A stretch of 64,000 bases of DNA from Streptomyces sp. SA15 (GCF_002291145.1 NZ_NTGE01000197.1:241369-305368), one strand, 5' to 3'. Shown: positions 34,087 through 43,799, numbered from the stretch's first letter. Numbers and translations: made by a program. The notes: generated by a model not told the origin, from the letters alone.

Positions 34087-34857
34087 GTGCGTGACCAAGT
34101 GGTGATCGCCTCCAAGTTCGGATTCCGCATCGAGAACGGTGCCTCAGTCGGACTCAACAGCCGGCCCGAGCAGATCCGGGCCGTCGCCACGGCCTCCCTC
34201 GAACGGCTCGGGGTCGAGACGATCGACCTGTTCTACCAGCACCGCGTTGATCCGGAGGTGCCGATCGAAGACGTCGCCGGCACGGTGGGCGAGCTCGTGC
34301 AGGAGGGCAAGGTCCGGTGCTTCGGGCTCTCGGAGGCCGGCGCGGAGACCATCCGCCGTGCTCACTCGGTCCACCCGGTGACGGCAGTGCAGAGCGAGTA
34401 CTCGCTGTGGACCCGGGATCCCGAGCCAGAGGTCCTGCCGACGTGCGCGGCGCTCGGGATCGGATTCGTGCCCTTCAGCCCGCTCGGCAAGGGGTTCCTG
34501 ACCGGGGCGGTGGACGCGTCGACGTCGTTCACGGCCGGCGACGTCCGCACAACCATTCCACGGTTCACGGCCGACAATCGGGCGGCGAACCAGGTTCTCG
34601 TCGAGCACATCGCAACGCTCGCGCAGGCCAAGGACGCCACACCGGGGCAGGTCGCGCTGGCCTGGCTGCTCGCGCAGCATCCGTCGATCGTTCCGATTCC
34701 CGGAACGCGACGCATCACGCGCATCGAGGAGAACATCGGCGCCACCCAACTGCCGCTCTCCGCCGACGAACTGGCGGACCTCAACGAACTCGCTGGTCGG
34801 GTCGGGGTCCGGGGAGACCGCTACAACGAGCACCACATGTCGCTGGTCGACAAATAG
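34087..34857 (+). pseudogene. Aldo/keto reductase lacking its N-terminus
   Basis: 256 residues that match the last three quarters of aldo/keto reductases (usually about 330): QVVIASKFGFR with the catalytic lysine, DLFYQHRVDPEVPIEDVAGT with the catalytic histidine, QSEYSLWTRDPE and VPIPGTRRITRIEENI near the end. The first 70 or so residues, which carry the catalytic Asp and Tyr, are absent, and the frame begins at the breakpoint next to the MmyB remnant (about 34084). An active reductase is unlikely. Confidence 0.75.
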
Positions 34858-34884
34858 CGGACGAACGGCAGACCAGCCGCGAAG

Positions 34885-35050
34885 TCTCGCGAGTTCGTCT
34901 GCCAGGTCCTGCAGCCGGTCGGCGCGGCGGGCCACCAGGACCAAGTCCGAATCGGCTGCGAGGAGGCGGGCGTAGGCGGCGCCGATTCCGGAGGAGGCGC
35001 CGGTTAGGTGCCGTATTCTTGCAGCCTGGGCATGGCGGCAGCGCATGCCA
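34885..35050 (-). pseudogene. Decayed second copy of the SDR/MarR module
   Basis: On the minus strand, 35005-34885 encodes TGASSGIGAAYARLL, VLVARRADRL and DLADELARL, nearly the same as the N-terminus of the SDR at 31124. Just beyond it on the plus strand, GTGCCGTATTCTTGC matches the leaders of both MarR genes, and the next codons give LGMAAAHA, matching LGMAAAQY of the MarR copy at 39046. So the divergent SDR-MarR junction is preserved, but both genes are reduced to fragments. Confidence 0.68.
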
Positions 35051-35126
35051 GTCACCTCCTCCACGCCGCCCCTCGGTCACCTCCGCCTGTCCGACCACCC
35101 GTCGTTCATGGACAAGGTGGACACAT

Positions 35127-38100
35127 TCACAGGCCCTTTTCGATGCGGTCGATGAGCGCTTGCACCGCCGTTCCCTGGGAGGCTGTCAGCGTTCCCTGGT
35201 CCACCTGCCGGGCGGTCCAGTCACCGATGTCGAGCAGACGTGTCCGGGCCCGGTCCACGTGTTCGTCAGTGCTCTGCGCACCACCCGCCCCGTAGGTGGT
35301 CCAGGCGGCCTCGACGGAGGTCTGTACCTGACCGGCTTGCTCGCGTGCCGTCGATGCGCCCGGAGCGTCCAGGCTCGCCACCAGGTCACGCAGTTCTCCG
35401 GCGGCTTCGTTGGCCTCACCCAGGCCGCCGAGGACGGTGTCGACGCCGAAGCTGTAGGACCCCGACCCGACCTCGAACACGGCTGCCCCGTCCTCCATCC
35501 GCAGGAACCGGACTCCCTTGGCGGCGTCGGCCGGTCGGCCGCCCTCAGTGACCGCCCAGCGGCTCTCAGACGGCACGTGCACCTCCGCGACGGTGTTGAC
35601 CGGCACCGTCACCTTCAGGCCGAACGTGCCGTTGTCGGTGCTCCACTTCGACGACAGAAGGCCGTAGACGGTCTTGAGGCTTCCTGAGCCCTCCGTCAGG
35701 TTTCCGCCGGGCACCGGCGCGATCCGGGAGCGCTTGTAGCCGGGGTCGATCGCCGAGAGGCCGCCGAGGTTCTGGAACATCCAGTCGCCCACGGCGCCGT
35801 AGGCGTAGTGGTTGAAGGAGTTCATGTCGACCGGGCCGAAGCTGCCGTCGGGCATGATCGAGTTCCAGCGCTCCCACATGGTGGTGGCGCCGCCTGCGAC
35901 CTCGTAGCCCCAGGACGGGTAGTCCTTGTGCAGCAGCATCTTGTAGGCCAGGTCGTCCCGGCCGATCTTGCTCAACGCGGGCAGCAGCAGCGGGGTGCCG
36001 ATGAAGCCGGTCCGCAGGTGGTAGTCGGTGACCGCCAGTTTGGCCACGAACTTCTCGCCGACCTTCTCGACCAGTGCCGGATCCCTGACCAGGTCCATGC
36101 CGAGGGCCAGCGCGTATCCGGTCTGCGAGTTGCGCTTGACGGTGCCGTCGGCTGCGACGTAGGCCTTGGTGAAGGCGTCGCGGATGTCGGCGGAGAGTTT
36201 GCTGTAGTCGGACGCCGCCGCGTCATCGCCCAGGGCCTTGGCCGTCTCGGCCATCATGCGGGCGTTCTCGGCGTAGTAGGCGGTGCCCAGGATGCCCTGC
36301 TCGGTCGGGTCGTCCAGGTGCAGCCAGTCGTTGGTGAAGAACGTGGTGCGGCCGGGCTCGAGAAGGTCCGGTCCGGCGCTGTCGCGTACGAACTGGAAGA
36401 ACTTCTGCATGGCGGGGTAGTTCTCCCGCAGGATGCGGGTGTCGCCGTAGGAACGCCACACCGAGTACGGCACGGTGATCATCACGTCCGACCAGCCGAC
36501 ACCGCTGTCGCCGAACTGACCCTGAGGCGTCGGTACGACCGCCGGCAGGTCACCGTTGGCGTACTGGGAGTTGCGCACGTCCGCCATCCAGTGGGACAGG
36601 AACGCGCGGGTGTCGACCAGGTAGTTGGCCGTCGGCGCGAACAGGCTGATGTCTCCCGTCCAGCCCAGGCGTTCGTCGCGGGCGGGGGTGTCGGTGGGAA
36701 TGGAGAGGAAGTTGCCGCGCTGGCTCCAGGAGATGTTGCTCACCAGCTGGTTGAGCATGGTGTCCGAGGTCTTCAGCGTGCCGGTGGACGGGAGGTCGGA
36801 TCCCCACACGACGCCCTTGACGTCGAAGAGCGCGGGAGGCTCGTTCAGCCCGGTGATCTCTATGTAGCGGAACCCGTGCTGGGTGAAGGTGGGTTCGTAG
36901 GTCACCGTTCCGGTCTCGGCGAAGACGTAGCGGTCGGTGACGCGGGCGCTGCGGAAGTTGTCGGTGTATAGGGTGCCGTTCTTGTTGAGCACCTCCGCGT
37001 AGCGGATCTTGACCGTCTGGCCGGAGGAGCCGGTGAGGGTCAGCCGCGACACGCCGACCATGTTCTGACCGAGGTCGTAAACGTAGGTCCCGGGGGTCGG
37101 CTCGGTCATCTTCTGCGCCTGGAGCACTTGGGTCTGGCGTACAGGCTCGTCGCTCTGCGGGACCAGGAGGGCGGTCCGGGACGTAAGGCTCGCGGCGGGC
37201 TCCCACTTCGCGTCGTCGAATCCCGGTCGGCTCCAGCCCGACGGCTCCAGACGGGCGTCATAGGTCTCGCCGTCCTGCAGATCGGCCTTGACGTAGGGCC
37301 CGTCCGACGCCTTCCACGAACCGTCCGTGGCGATCCACTGGATGGAGCCGTCGGTGTAGGTGATGCGCATCTTCGCCACGAGTGCGGGGGTGTCCCCGTA
37401 CTGGCGGCTCCAGCCGAGCCCGACCTTGCCGGCCCACCAGCCGTCCGCCAGGGAAGCGCCGATCACGTTGTCGCCGCCTTCGAGCAGCTTCGTGACGTCG
37501 TAGCTCTGGGACTGGATGCGCTTGTGGTAGTTCGTCCAGCCCGGCGCGAGCACCTGGTCGCCGACCGGCTTGCCGTTGAGCTCCAGTTCGTAGAGGCCGA
37601 GTGCCGATGCGTAGATCCGCGCGGAGGCGACCTCCTTGCCGGCCTTGGTGGCGAAGTCCCTGCGCAGCAGCGGCAGCGGCCGGGCCGCGGGTCCGTAGAG
37701 GGCGTCCGTGGTGCCGGACACCACGAGGGCGGAGTCGACGATCTCACCGCCGGTGAACGGGTTCCGGCCGGAGGCGAAGTCGGTGTCGAGCAGCGTGCCG
37801 CCGTCGGTGCCGGTCACGACGGCGTCGTAGACGGTTCCGCGTTCGCCGCAGCAAGCGTGGGTGCGGAAACCGATGTAGCCCTTGGTGAAAGTGGAGTCCG
37901 TGAAGGTGCTGACCAGCTTGCCGTCGAGGGTCGTCTTGATGGTGGTGCCCACCACGTCGTAGCGGACCGTGTGCCGGCCGGCGAGGAGAGCGGCGTCGGT
38001 GAAGCCGAAGGGCGCGAGATCCACCTGCTGAGCCACTGTGTAGGTGCCCTTGACCTGCTTGTGCAGTCTCAGCATCGGGGTCGGGCCCGTGACGTTGAAC

Positions 38101-38708
38101 TGCCACATGTACCCGTTGCTCGCATCGGAGGCACGCAGGAACATGCCGAAGGCAGCGCTGTCCAACTTGAACTCGACCGTGGCGGTGTAGTCGGTCCACT
38201 TGTCCAGCTCGCTGGGAGCCGCAGGGCGAGTGATCCACTGGGCCCCGTCCCAGTCGCCGGCGTCCAGCAGACCCGTCTCGAAGTACGCGTGCGCGCTCCA
38301 CGGGCTGGCGACTCCCTTGTCGTCCCAGGCCCGAACGCGCCAGTAGTAACGGGTGGCCGCATCCAGGTCAGGACCGCCGTACCGCACGCCGACCTGACGG
38401 TCGGTCGCCACCTTTCCGGACGACCACACATCGGCAGACCCCGGCGTGCGTCCGACCTGGATCTCGTAGGCCTGCTGCGAAGTCGCCCGCCTGTTCGACG
38501 CCAACTGCCAGCCGAAGACCGGGTCCTCACCGTCGATGCCCAGCGGGTTCGCCCGGCCGTTCGTGGTCAGAGCCTTCACGGAGAACGGCACGTCCGGCAC
38601 CGACGCCGCGGAGGGCACGGACGTCGGCAGGGCGGCCATGCTTCCGAGTACGGCGAGCACTACGAACCCCCTCAGGAGTACGAGCACGACTGAGCGCTTT
38701 TCGCTCAT
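35127..38708 (-). CDS. Secreted GH78 alpha-L-rhamnosidase
   Basis: A 1193-residue enzyme that releases terminal L-rhamnose from plant glycosides or polysaccharides outside the cell. A Sec signal (about 1-35) is followed by an Ig-like domain (YYWRVRAWDDKG), an inserted concanavalin-like domain (about 150-320, FGMFLRASDASNGYMWQF), the rhamnosidase N-domain (IYASALGLYELELNGKPVG) and the six-hairpin catalytic domain with DTPARDERLGWTGDISLFAP and TTMWERWNSI, holding the general acid and base glutamates. A helical C-tail of about 90 residues is extra. ATG 38708 follows GGAG at five bases. The promoter and operator closely match those of the rhamnose importer operon. Confidence 0.93.
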   Translation of the reverse strand: MSEKRSVVLVLLRGFVVLAVLGSMAALPTSVPSAASVPDVPFSVKALTTNGRANPLGIDGEDPVFGWQLASNRRATSQQAYEIQVGRTPGSADVWSSGKVATDRQVGVRYGGPDLDAATRYYWRVRAWDDKGVASPWSAHAYFETGLLDAGDWDGAQWITRPAAPSELDKWTDYTATVEFKLDSAAFGMFLRASDASNGYMWQFNVTGPTPMLRLHKQVKGTYTVAQQVDLAPFGFTDAALLAGRHTVRYDVVGTTIKTTLDGKLVSTFTDSTFTKGYIGFRTHACCGERGTVYDAVVTGTDGGTLLDTDFASGRNPFTGGEIVDSALVVSGTTDALYGPAARPLPLLRRDFATKAGKEVASARIYASALGLYELELNGKPVGDQVLAPGWTNYHKRIQSQSYDVTKLLEGGDNVIGASLADGWWAGKVGLGWSRQYGDTPALVAKMRITYTDGSIQWIATDGSWKASDGPYVKADLQDGETYDARLEPSGWSRPGFDDAKWEPAASLTSRTALLVPQSDEPVRQTQVLQAQKMTEPTPGTYVYDLGQNMVGVSRLTLTGSSGQTVKIRYAEVLNKNGTLYTDNFRSARVTDRYVFAETGTVTYEPTFTQHGFRYIEITGLNEPPALFDVKGVVWGSDLPSTGTLKTSDTMLNQLVSNISWSQRGNFLSIPTDTPARDERLGWTGDISLFAPTANYLVDTRAFLSHWMADVRNSQYANGDLPAVVPTPQGQFGDSGVGWSDVMITVPYSVWRSYGDTRILRENYPAMQKFFQFVRDSAGPDLLEPGRTTFFTNDWLHLDDPTEQGILGTAYYAENARMMAETAKALGDDAAASDYSKLSADIRDAFTKAYVAADGTVKRNSQTGYALALGMDLVRDPALVEKVGEKFVAKLAVTDYHLRTGFIGTPLLLPALSKIGRDDLAYKMLLHKDYPSWGYEVAGGATTMWERWNSIMPDGSFGPVDMNSFNHYAYGAVGDWMFQNLGGLSAIDPGYKRSRIAPVPGGNLTEGSGSLKTVYGLLSSKWSTDNGTFGLKVTVPVNTVAEVHVPSESRWAVTEGGRPADAAKGVRFLRMEDGAAVFEVGSGSYSFGVDTVLGGLGEANEAAGELRDLVASLDAPGASTAREQAGQVQTSVEAAWTTYGAGGAQSTDEHVDRARTRLLDIGDWTARQVDQGTLTASQGTAVQALIDRIEKGL

Positions 38709-38719
38709 GGCAACTCCGC

Positions 38720-38781
38720 ATTGAATCGTTTCAATCACTCAGGTTGCCCGGACGTTACTGATGTGACGCGTAACACGTCAA
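38720..38781 (-). promoter_or_regulatory. Promoter and LacI-type operator of the rhamnosidase gene
   Basis: On the minus strand, TTGACG (38781-38776), 18 nt, TAACGT (38757-38752), then CCGGGCAACC and the dyad ATTGAAACGATTCAAT (38735-38720, one mismatched pair). The -35, spacing, -10 and next ten bases match the rhaT promoter at 8571-8626 except for one base in that ten-base block. Control by the rhamnose LacI protein is inferred. Confidence 0.75.
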
Positions 38782-38883
38782 TAGGCTGTCAGCAGGTGAA
38801 TCTCGCGATTGTTGGGGAGTTCGGCGCCGACCCAGCTTTTCCGGCAGACCCGCGAGCGGGACCGGCCTGTGCGGATTGCTCTG

Positions 38884-38985
38884 TCCGGCACTGAAGGCGA
38901 GCAACGAGGCGACGGTTTGACGGTGCCGTCGCCGGCGGCCAGGCGCTCGGTCACCGTGGCGAGGCCTTCGGGTGTCCCGAGATCT
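38884..38985 (-). pseudogene. SDR fragment of the third SDR/MarR module
   Basis: Minus-strand codons around 38884-38916 give TVASLLAFSAG, identical in pattern to the middle of the SDR at 30.7 kb, and the following bases resemble its VTGRLAAGD segment, but in scrambled order and with frames broken. It is a heavily shortened SDR lying upstream of the broken MarR copy. Confidence 0.55.
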
Positions 38986-39045
38986 TCAGATGCTTGTCGA
39001 GCACCAAGAAAATTGATGCTTGCTCACGTGCCGTATTGTCGCGGC

Positions 39046-39500
39046 GTGAGAGTGGATGACGAGGAGCCGATCGCTGCCAACGCACTGGACCGGGTGACCT
39101 GGGCGCTGCGGCGTGCGGAGTGGGCCGTCCAGGCCCGCAAAGACCAGCGGCTACGGCCGCTGGGCATGGCGGCCGCGCAGTACTCCCTGTGATCTGCGTC
39201 CATACCGATCCCGGGCTGACCGGCGCGGAGCTGGCCCGTCGCCTGAACGTCACGCCCCAAGCGGTGGCCTCCCAGGTGGCTCGTCTGGAGGAGCGGGGCC
39301 AACTGGAACGCCGACCACACCCGCGCCACCGCCACGTGCAGGAGCTCCACCTCACCGACGCGGGCCGCGACTCCCTGCGCCGTGCCGATGCCGTGATCGT
39401 GGAGATCGAACAGCAGATCAGCCAGAAGCTGGGGCCCGAGAAATCCGCACAGCTGAGGACACTGCTCGATCAGGTGGCCGACGTGGTCCGGGAGGCGTGA
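39046..39500 (+). pseudogene. MarR-family regulator broken by a one-base frameshift
   Basis: The first 48 codons (DEEPIAANALDRVTWALRRA, then QRLRPLGMAAAQYSL) end in a stop at 39190-39192. The next frame continues VICVHTDPGLTGAELARRLN, then QLERRPHPRHRHVQELHLTD. One extra base near 39190 would restore a protein of about 150 residues, very similar to the intact MarR at 31196. Confidence 0.82.
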
Positions 39501-39674
39501 GGTCACGCCCCCAGGAGCACATACGTCTCCTCATGGCAGGCTCGGCCGCGGCAGGCATCAACGGCTTCCGTCGGGTGGGTGCGGCGTCGTCCCGGCCGCC
39601 TCCAGCGCCCTGATCACCGCCCGTGCCGATCCACGCGTACGGTGGCGCATTCCACCCCGCCCCAAGGAGAACCG

Positions 39675-40658
39675 GTGGATTTTCCCACGCTCGGCCCCCT
39701 CGATCCCCTCGACCTGAAACTGCTGCAAGCCCTGCAGCTCGACGGGCGCGCACCGTTCAGCCGTATCGCCGCCGTCCTCGGGGTCTCCGACCAGACCGTC
39801 GCCCGGCGGTACCGACGGCTGCGCAACACCGTCAACGTGCGGGTGCTCGGCATGACGGACGAGAACCGCCTCGGCCGGCAGAGCTGGATCGTACGACTGC
39901 ACTGCACCCCGGACGTGGCGGAACAGCTCGCGGACGCACTCGCCAAACGCCCGGACACTCTCTACGTGAATCTCATCTCCGGTGGCACGGAGGTCGTCTG
40001 CGGCATGAAACCACGCAGCCGAAAGGAGCGGGACGAGCTGCTCTTCGACCGGCTCCAACGCACCCGGCAGATCGTCACGGTGACCGCCCACTGCCTGCTG
40101 CACCCCTTCTACGGCGGCTCGCTCGGCTGGCTGAACAAGTCCAACGCGCTCACCCCCGACCAGGAAGCCGCTCTGCGTCTGCCGCCTCCAGTGTCGCTCG
40201 ATGCCGCCGTCACCCTGGACGCGGCCGACGAGGCGCTGCTCGCGATGCTCCGCCACGACGGCCGGGCCACCCTCACCGACCTGCAGAAGGCCACCGACCA
40301 ATCGGAGTCCGCGGTCAAACGGCGGCTCGAGAAACTGCGTTCCACCGGCGTGCTGTACTTCGACCTGCAGTACGACCACGGGCCCCTGGGGCAGGACGTC
40401 AGCGCCATGCTCTGGCTCACCGTGGCGCCCCGCGTGCTCGCCGACGTCGGCCGCAGCCTCGCCGCACACCCGGAGGTGCATTTCGCGTCCGCCACCACCG
40501 GCCAGGCCAACATCGTCGTCTCCGTCCACTTCCGGAGCCCCGACGAGCTGTACACCTACCTGAGCGAGAAGATCGGTGCCCTCGACGGCATCCAAGCGGT
40601 CGAGTCGGCCCTCGTCCTGCGCCAGGTCAAGCAACTCACCTACGAACCGAACCGCTGA
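39675..40658 (+). CDS. Lrp/AsnC-family regulator with two Lrp units
   Basis: A 327-residue protein composed of two tandem Lrp/AsnC halves. Each half has a helix-turn-helix (LDLKLLQALQLDGRAPFSRI with DQTVARRYRRL; LDAADEALLAMLRHDGRATL with ESAVKRRLEKL) followed by an alpha/beta ligand domain. Double-length members are frequent in Streptomyces. GTG 39675 follows AAGGAGA at a suitable distance. It converges on the MFS gene with 73 bp between stops; the target is unknown. Confidence 0.85.
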   Translation: MDFPTLGPLDPLDLKLLQALQLDGRAPFSRIAAVLGVSDQTVARRYRRLRNTVNVRVLGMTDENRLGRQSWIVRLHCTPDVAEQLADALAKRPDTLYVNLISGGTEVVCGMKPRSRKERDELLFDRLQRTRQIVTVTAHCLLHPFYGGSLGWLNKSNALTPDQEAALRLPPPVSLDAAVTLDAADEALLAMLRHDGRATLTDLQKATDQSESAVKRRLEKLRSTGVLYFDLQYDHGPLGQDVSAMLWLTVAPRVLADVGRSLAAHPEVHFASATTGQANIVVSVHFRSPDELYTYLSEKIGALDGIQAVESALVLRQVKQLTYEPNR

Positions 40659-40731
40659 CGGCATGCGCTCGCGTCGAGGTCGGCACGTCGTGGTCCGGGA
40701 CCGGAAAGGGGCTGCGGATCGGGTGGCCGGC

Positions 40732-43209
40732 TCAGCACTTCGGGTGAGCCAGCTCCACGTCGAACTCAAGTCCCTTCCCGTCCACGACCACCGGCGCGGC
40801 AACCGGCGGATAGCCGCCGGCGATCACCGAGTAGTCGCCCGTGTCCAGGTCGGTGAAGGCATAGCCGCCGTCCGGCCCGGTGGTCGCCGTGCCGATCACG
40901 TTGCCCGCCTTGTCCACGAGCGTGACCCGCGCGTCGGTCAGCGGCCGGCGATCGGCGCCCGCCCGCACGGTGCCCCGAAGCACTGCCCCCGGCCACAACG
41001 CCACGTCCAGACGGGCGAGTCGAGGACCGAACACCCGCACCGGGAGAGCGGCAGGCCGGAATCCCGCCGCGTTCACCACCACCGTGACATCACCTTCCGG
41101 CAGCTCGCCGAACGCGAACGCACCTGACGCGTCGGTCGTTTCAGCGGCCAGTGCCTCTCCCCGCACGTCCGTCACCGCCACCGTCGCGCCCTGCAAGGGC
41201 GCCCCGTCCCCGGCGGTGACGACCGTGCCGACCAACCCGCTGTCCGCGGACAGCAGGATGTCGTGGGACAGCGGCTCCTCCCCCACCATCACGGTGGACG
41301 CCTGCGGTTGGTGGCCCTCCGCCGCGGCGATCAGCACGTACGATCCCGCACTCGGCGCGTCGAGACGGTAACGGCCTCCGGAATGCGCCACGGCCCGGCC
41401 CAGTTGTCGCCCGCCCAGTGAGATCAGCGTCAGCGTGGCTCCCTCGACGGGCTCCTCTGCCGTCCCGAGTATCCGGCCGTACATCGCGGGGCCCGATCCC
41501 CCGTCAGGGTCGAACGTGTCACCACCGGTTGCGGAACCGACCGCGCCCGGCCGCTGCCCAGGCTCCCCCGACCGCCCCCGGGCATGGGCACCGACCAGCA
41601 CCCGCTCCGGCTCGAACTCGACGGAGGGCTCGGCGTCCTCGGGTGCCGCCTGATCCGCAGGGCCGGCGACAGGCGTCATGGTGGGCTGCGGAGTCCGCAG
41701 CAGTACAGCGCCGACGAGTGCAGCGAACAAGGCCAGGCATGCGGCCACGATCAGGCACAGGTAGAGGCCGTCGAGGAAGGCCTCACCCACCGCGCCCATG
41801 ACCCGGCCGGTGTCCTGGCCGAAGTTCAGCCGGGCCGCCGCCCCCAGGCCGCCGGCATCCACGGCGTCGGTGATCCGGTGGGCCACGGGTCCGGTGAGGC
41901 CGACGTCGCGCAGGTGGCCGGGCAGGGCGTCGGCGCTCTTCGTCGTCAGCAGGGTGCCCAGCACGGCGGGGCCGAGCGCGCCGCCGACCTGCCGGAAGGC
42001 GTTGTTGCCCGCCGACGCCATACCGGCCAAGTGGTGCGGCACCGCCGCGACCGCCGTGGCAGTCATGGGGGTGATCACCATGCCGAGACCGAGGCCGAGC
42101 AGGGCCAGCCGCCAGGCCAGCGGACCGAAGCCGGTCCCGGCGTCGATCGCGGTCAAGGACAACAGCGATCCCACAGTGACCAGCAGGCCAGTGGTGATCA
42201 TGATTCGAGGCGGGATCCGGTGCATGAGGCGGCCTGCCAGCGCGCCCACGACCAGGGACACCACGCTGACGACCAGCAGCCGGTAACCCGCGTGCAGGGT
42301 GTCGAGGCGCTGCACCAGGCCGAAGTAGAGGCTGAGGACGAAGAAGAAACCGATCAGCCCCAGGAACGTGATCATGGCGATCAGGGTCGTCGCGCTGAAG
42401 GCCGCGCTGCGGAAGAGCGACAGGTCCAGCATCGGGCTGGGGCTGCGCCGCTCGGCCAGGACGAAGGCGATGGCGCTGACCGCCGCGAGCGACAGGGCCG
42501 CGATCACCCGCACCTCGGTGAACGATGCGGCGCCGCCCTCGATGACGCCGTAGACGAGCGCGGTGACCGTCACCGCTGCCGTGATCTGGCCGGGCCAGTC
42601 CAGCCGACGCTCACCGGGAGCGCGGGAGTCGGTCACCAACGGTGCCGCGACCGCCAGCGTGATGACCGCAACCGGTATGGCCGGCAGGAAGATCCACCGC
42701 CAGGTGGTGTGGTCGAGGATCACACCGGCGATCATGGGGCCGACGGCCAGCGCGGCCATCAGGGACGCCGCCCAGAGCCCGACGAACGTGGCCCGCTTGC
42801 GCGGATCGGGCACGGCATGACTGATCAGGGCCAGCGTCGACGGCAGCAACGCGGCCGCGCCCAACCCGGCGCACGCCTGACCGACCCACAGGACCTCGAC
42901 CGACTGTGCCGACAGTGCGATCGCGGCTCCCGCACCGGCCAACACGAGGCCTGCCAGGTACACCTTCTTGCGGCCGTGTACGTCACCGAAGACCCCGGCG
43001 GTCAGGATGAAAGCGGCCATGGGGAGCTGGAACGCGGCCGAGACCCAGGTCAGTTGGGAGGTCGACGCGTGCAATGCGCTCGCGATGGCGGGCAGGCTCG
43101 CCGAGACGGTGGTCACTGGCAGATAGGCGACGAACATCCCGAGACAGGCCATGACCAGCGTGGCCACTTGCCGTTCTCGGGGCTCGTTCACCGTTGGCGC
43201 GACGTTCAC
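40732..43209 (-). CDS. DHA2-type MFS exporter with C-terminal carboxypeptidase-regulatory-like repeats
   Basis: An 825-residue protein. Residues about 1-510 form a 14-helix drug:H+ antiporter (LVMACLGMFVAYLPVTT, VFGDVHGRKKVYLAGLVLAGAGAA, LGLGLGMVITPMTATAVAAV). A linker of about 60 residues leads to three repeats of a beta-sandwich carboxypeptidase-regulatory-like domain (IRG-type starts: MYGRILGTAEEPVEGATLTL, LVGTVVTAGDGAPLQGATVAV, LRGTVRAGADRRPLTDARVTL). GTG 43209 follows GGGAGA at six bases. Such repeats usually sit outside cells, whereas an even number of helices would place the tail inside, which makes the design odd. Substrate unknown. Confidence 0.86.
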   Translation of the reverse strand: MNVAPTVNEPRERQVATLVMACLGMFVAYLPVTTVSASLPAIASALHASTSQLTWVSAAFQLPMAAFILTAGVFGDVHGRKKVYLAGLVLAGAGAAIALSAQSVEVLWVGQACAGLGAAALLPSTLALISHAVPDPRKRATFVGLWAASLMAALAVGPMIAGVILDHTTWRWIFLPAIPVAVITLAVAAPLVTDSRAPGERRLDWPGQITAAVTVTALVYGVIEGGAASFTEVRVIAALSLAAVSAIAFVLAERRSPSPMLDLSLFRSAAFSATTLIAMITFLGLIGFFFVLSLYFGLVQRLDTLHAGYRLLVVSVVSLVVGALAGRLMHRIPPRIMITTGLLVTVGSLLSLTAIDAGTGFGPLAWRLALLGLGLGMVITPMTATAVAAVPHHLAGMASAGNNAFRQVGGALGPAVLGTLLTTKSADALPGHLRDVGLTGPVAHRITDAVDAGGLGAAARLNFGQDTGRVMGAVGEAFLDGLYLCLIVAACLALFAALVGAVLLRTPQPTMTPVAGPADQAAPEDAEPSVEFEPERVLVGAHARGRSGEPGQRPGAVGSATGGDTFDPDGGSGPAMYGRILGTAEEPVEGATLTLISLGGRQLGRAVAHSGGRYRLDAPSAGSYVLIAAAEGHQPQASTVMVGEEPLSHDILLSADSGLVGTVVTAGDGAPLQGATVAVTDVRGEALAAETTDASGAFAFGELPEGDVTVVVNAAGFRPAALPVRVFGPRLARLDVALWPGAVLRGTVRAGADRRPLTDARVTLVDKAGNVIGTATTGPDGGYAFTDLDTGDYSVIAGGYPPVAAPVVVDGKGLEFDVELAHPKC

Positions 43210-43799
43210 GAAACTCTCCCTTGTGGCGCGGCGAGGCCGCACTCGGCTTACAGGCCGATACCTTCCGGCCACCCCCGCCTCCCGAGCCAGTCAGAGCGGC
43301 CAGAACCAGGAAAACCGACATCCGGAGCGATCTTGCGCGGGATTTCCGACGGTCAACGCCCGGGCTCCCCAAGGAAGTAGGCGGTCCGCCCTCGACTTCG
43401 GTCTGCTGAAGGCGTCCAGCCGCTTCCCGCGCGCGGCGGCCGCGTGCTTGCGATGGCCCGGGTCCACGGGCGGGTCTTCACTCGGCGCGGGTTGCCGGCC
43501 CAGGTGTGGGGCGAGGACTTCTTCGGCGACGAGCGCGTCATGGTGCTCCTCCTGGCACTGGCGGCCATGGGGGGGCGACCACCACCCCCATCACCATCCT
43601 GCGCGGCCAGATCGAGGGCTTGGCCGACGGCATCTTCGTCCCCGACGACGCGAGTCGGATGACGACGAGCGTCACCCCACGGTCGCTGCCGCCGCAGCGG
43701 CGTACCACGGTCGTGGTACACGCAGTGACCGCCGTAGGGCGACGCAAAAACCGACCGCCTTGCAAGAACCTTGAGTCCTCAACAACTCGGAGGTGGATA
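43210..43799. other. Intergenic region between MFS and ABC transporter genes
   Basis: 590 bp. A short plus-strand frame (43444-43662) reads MARVHGRVFTRRGLPAQVWG, then DERVMVLLLALAAMGG, and may be a gene remnant, but I recognise no family. The dyad ACCACGGTCGTGGT (about 43705-43718) may be regulatory. Nothing else was found. Confidence 0.3.
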
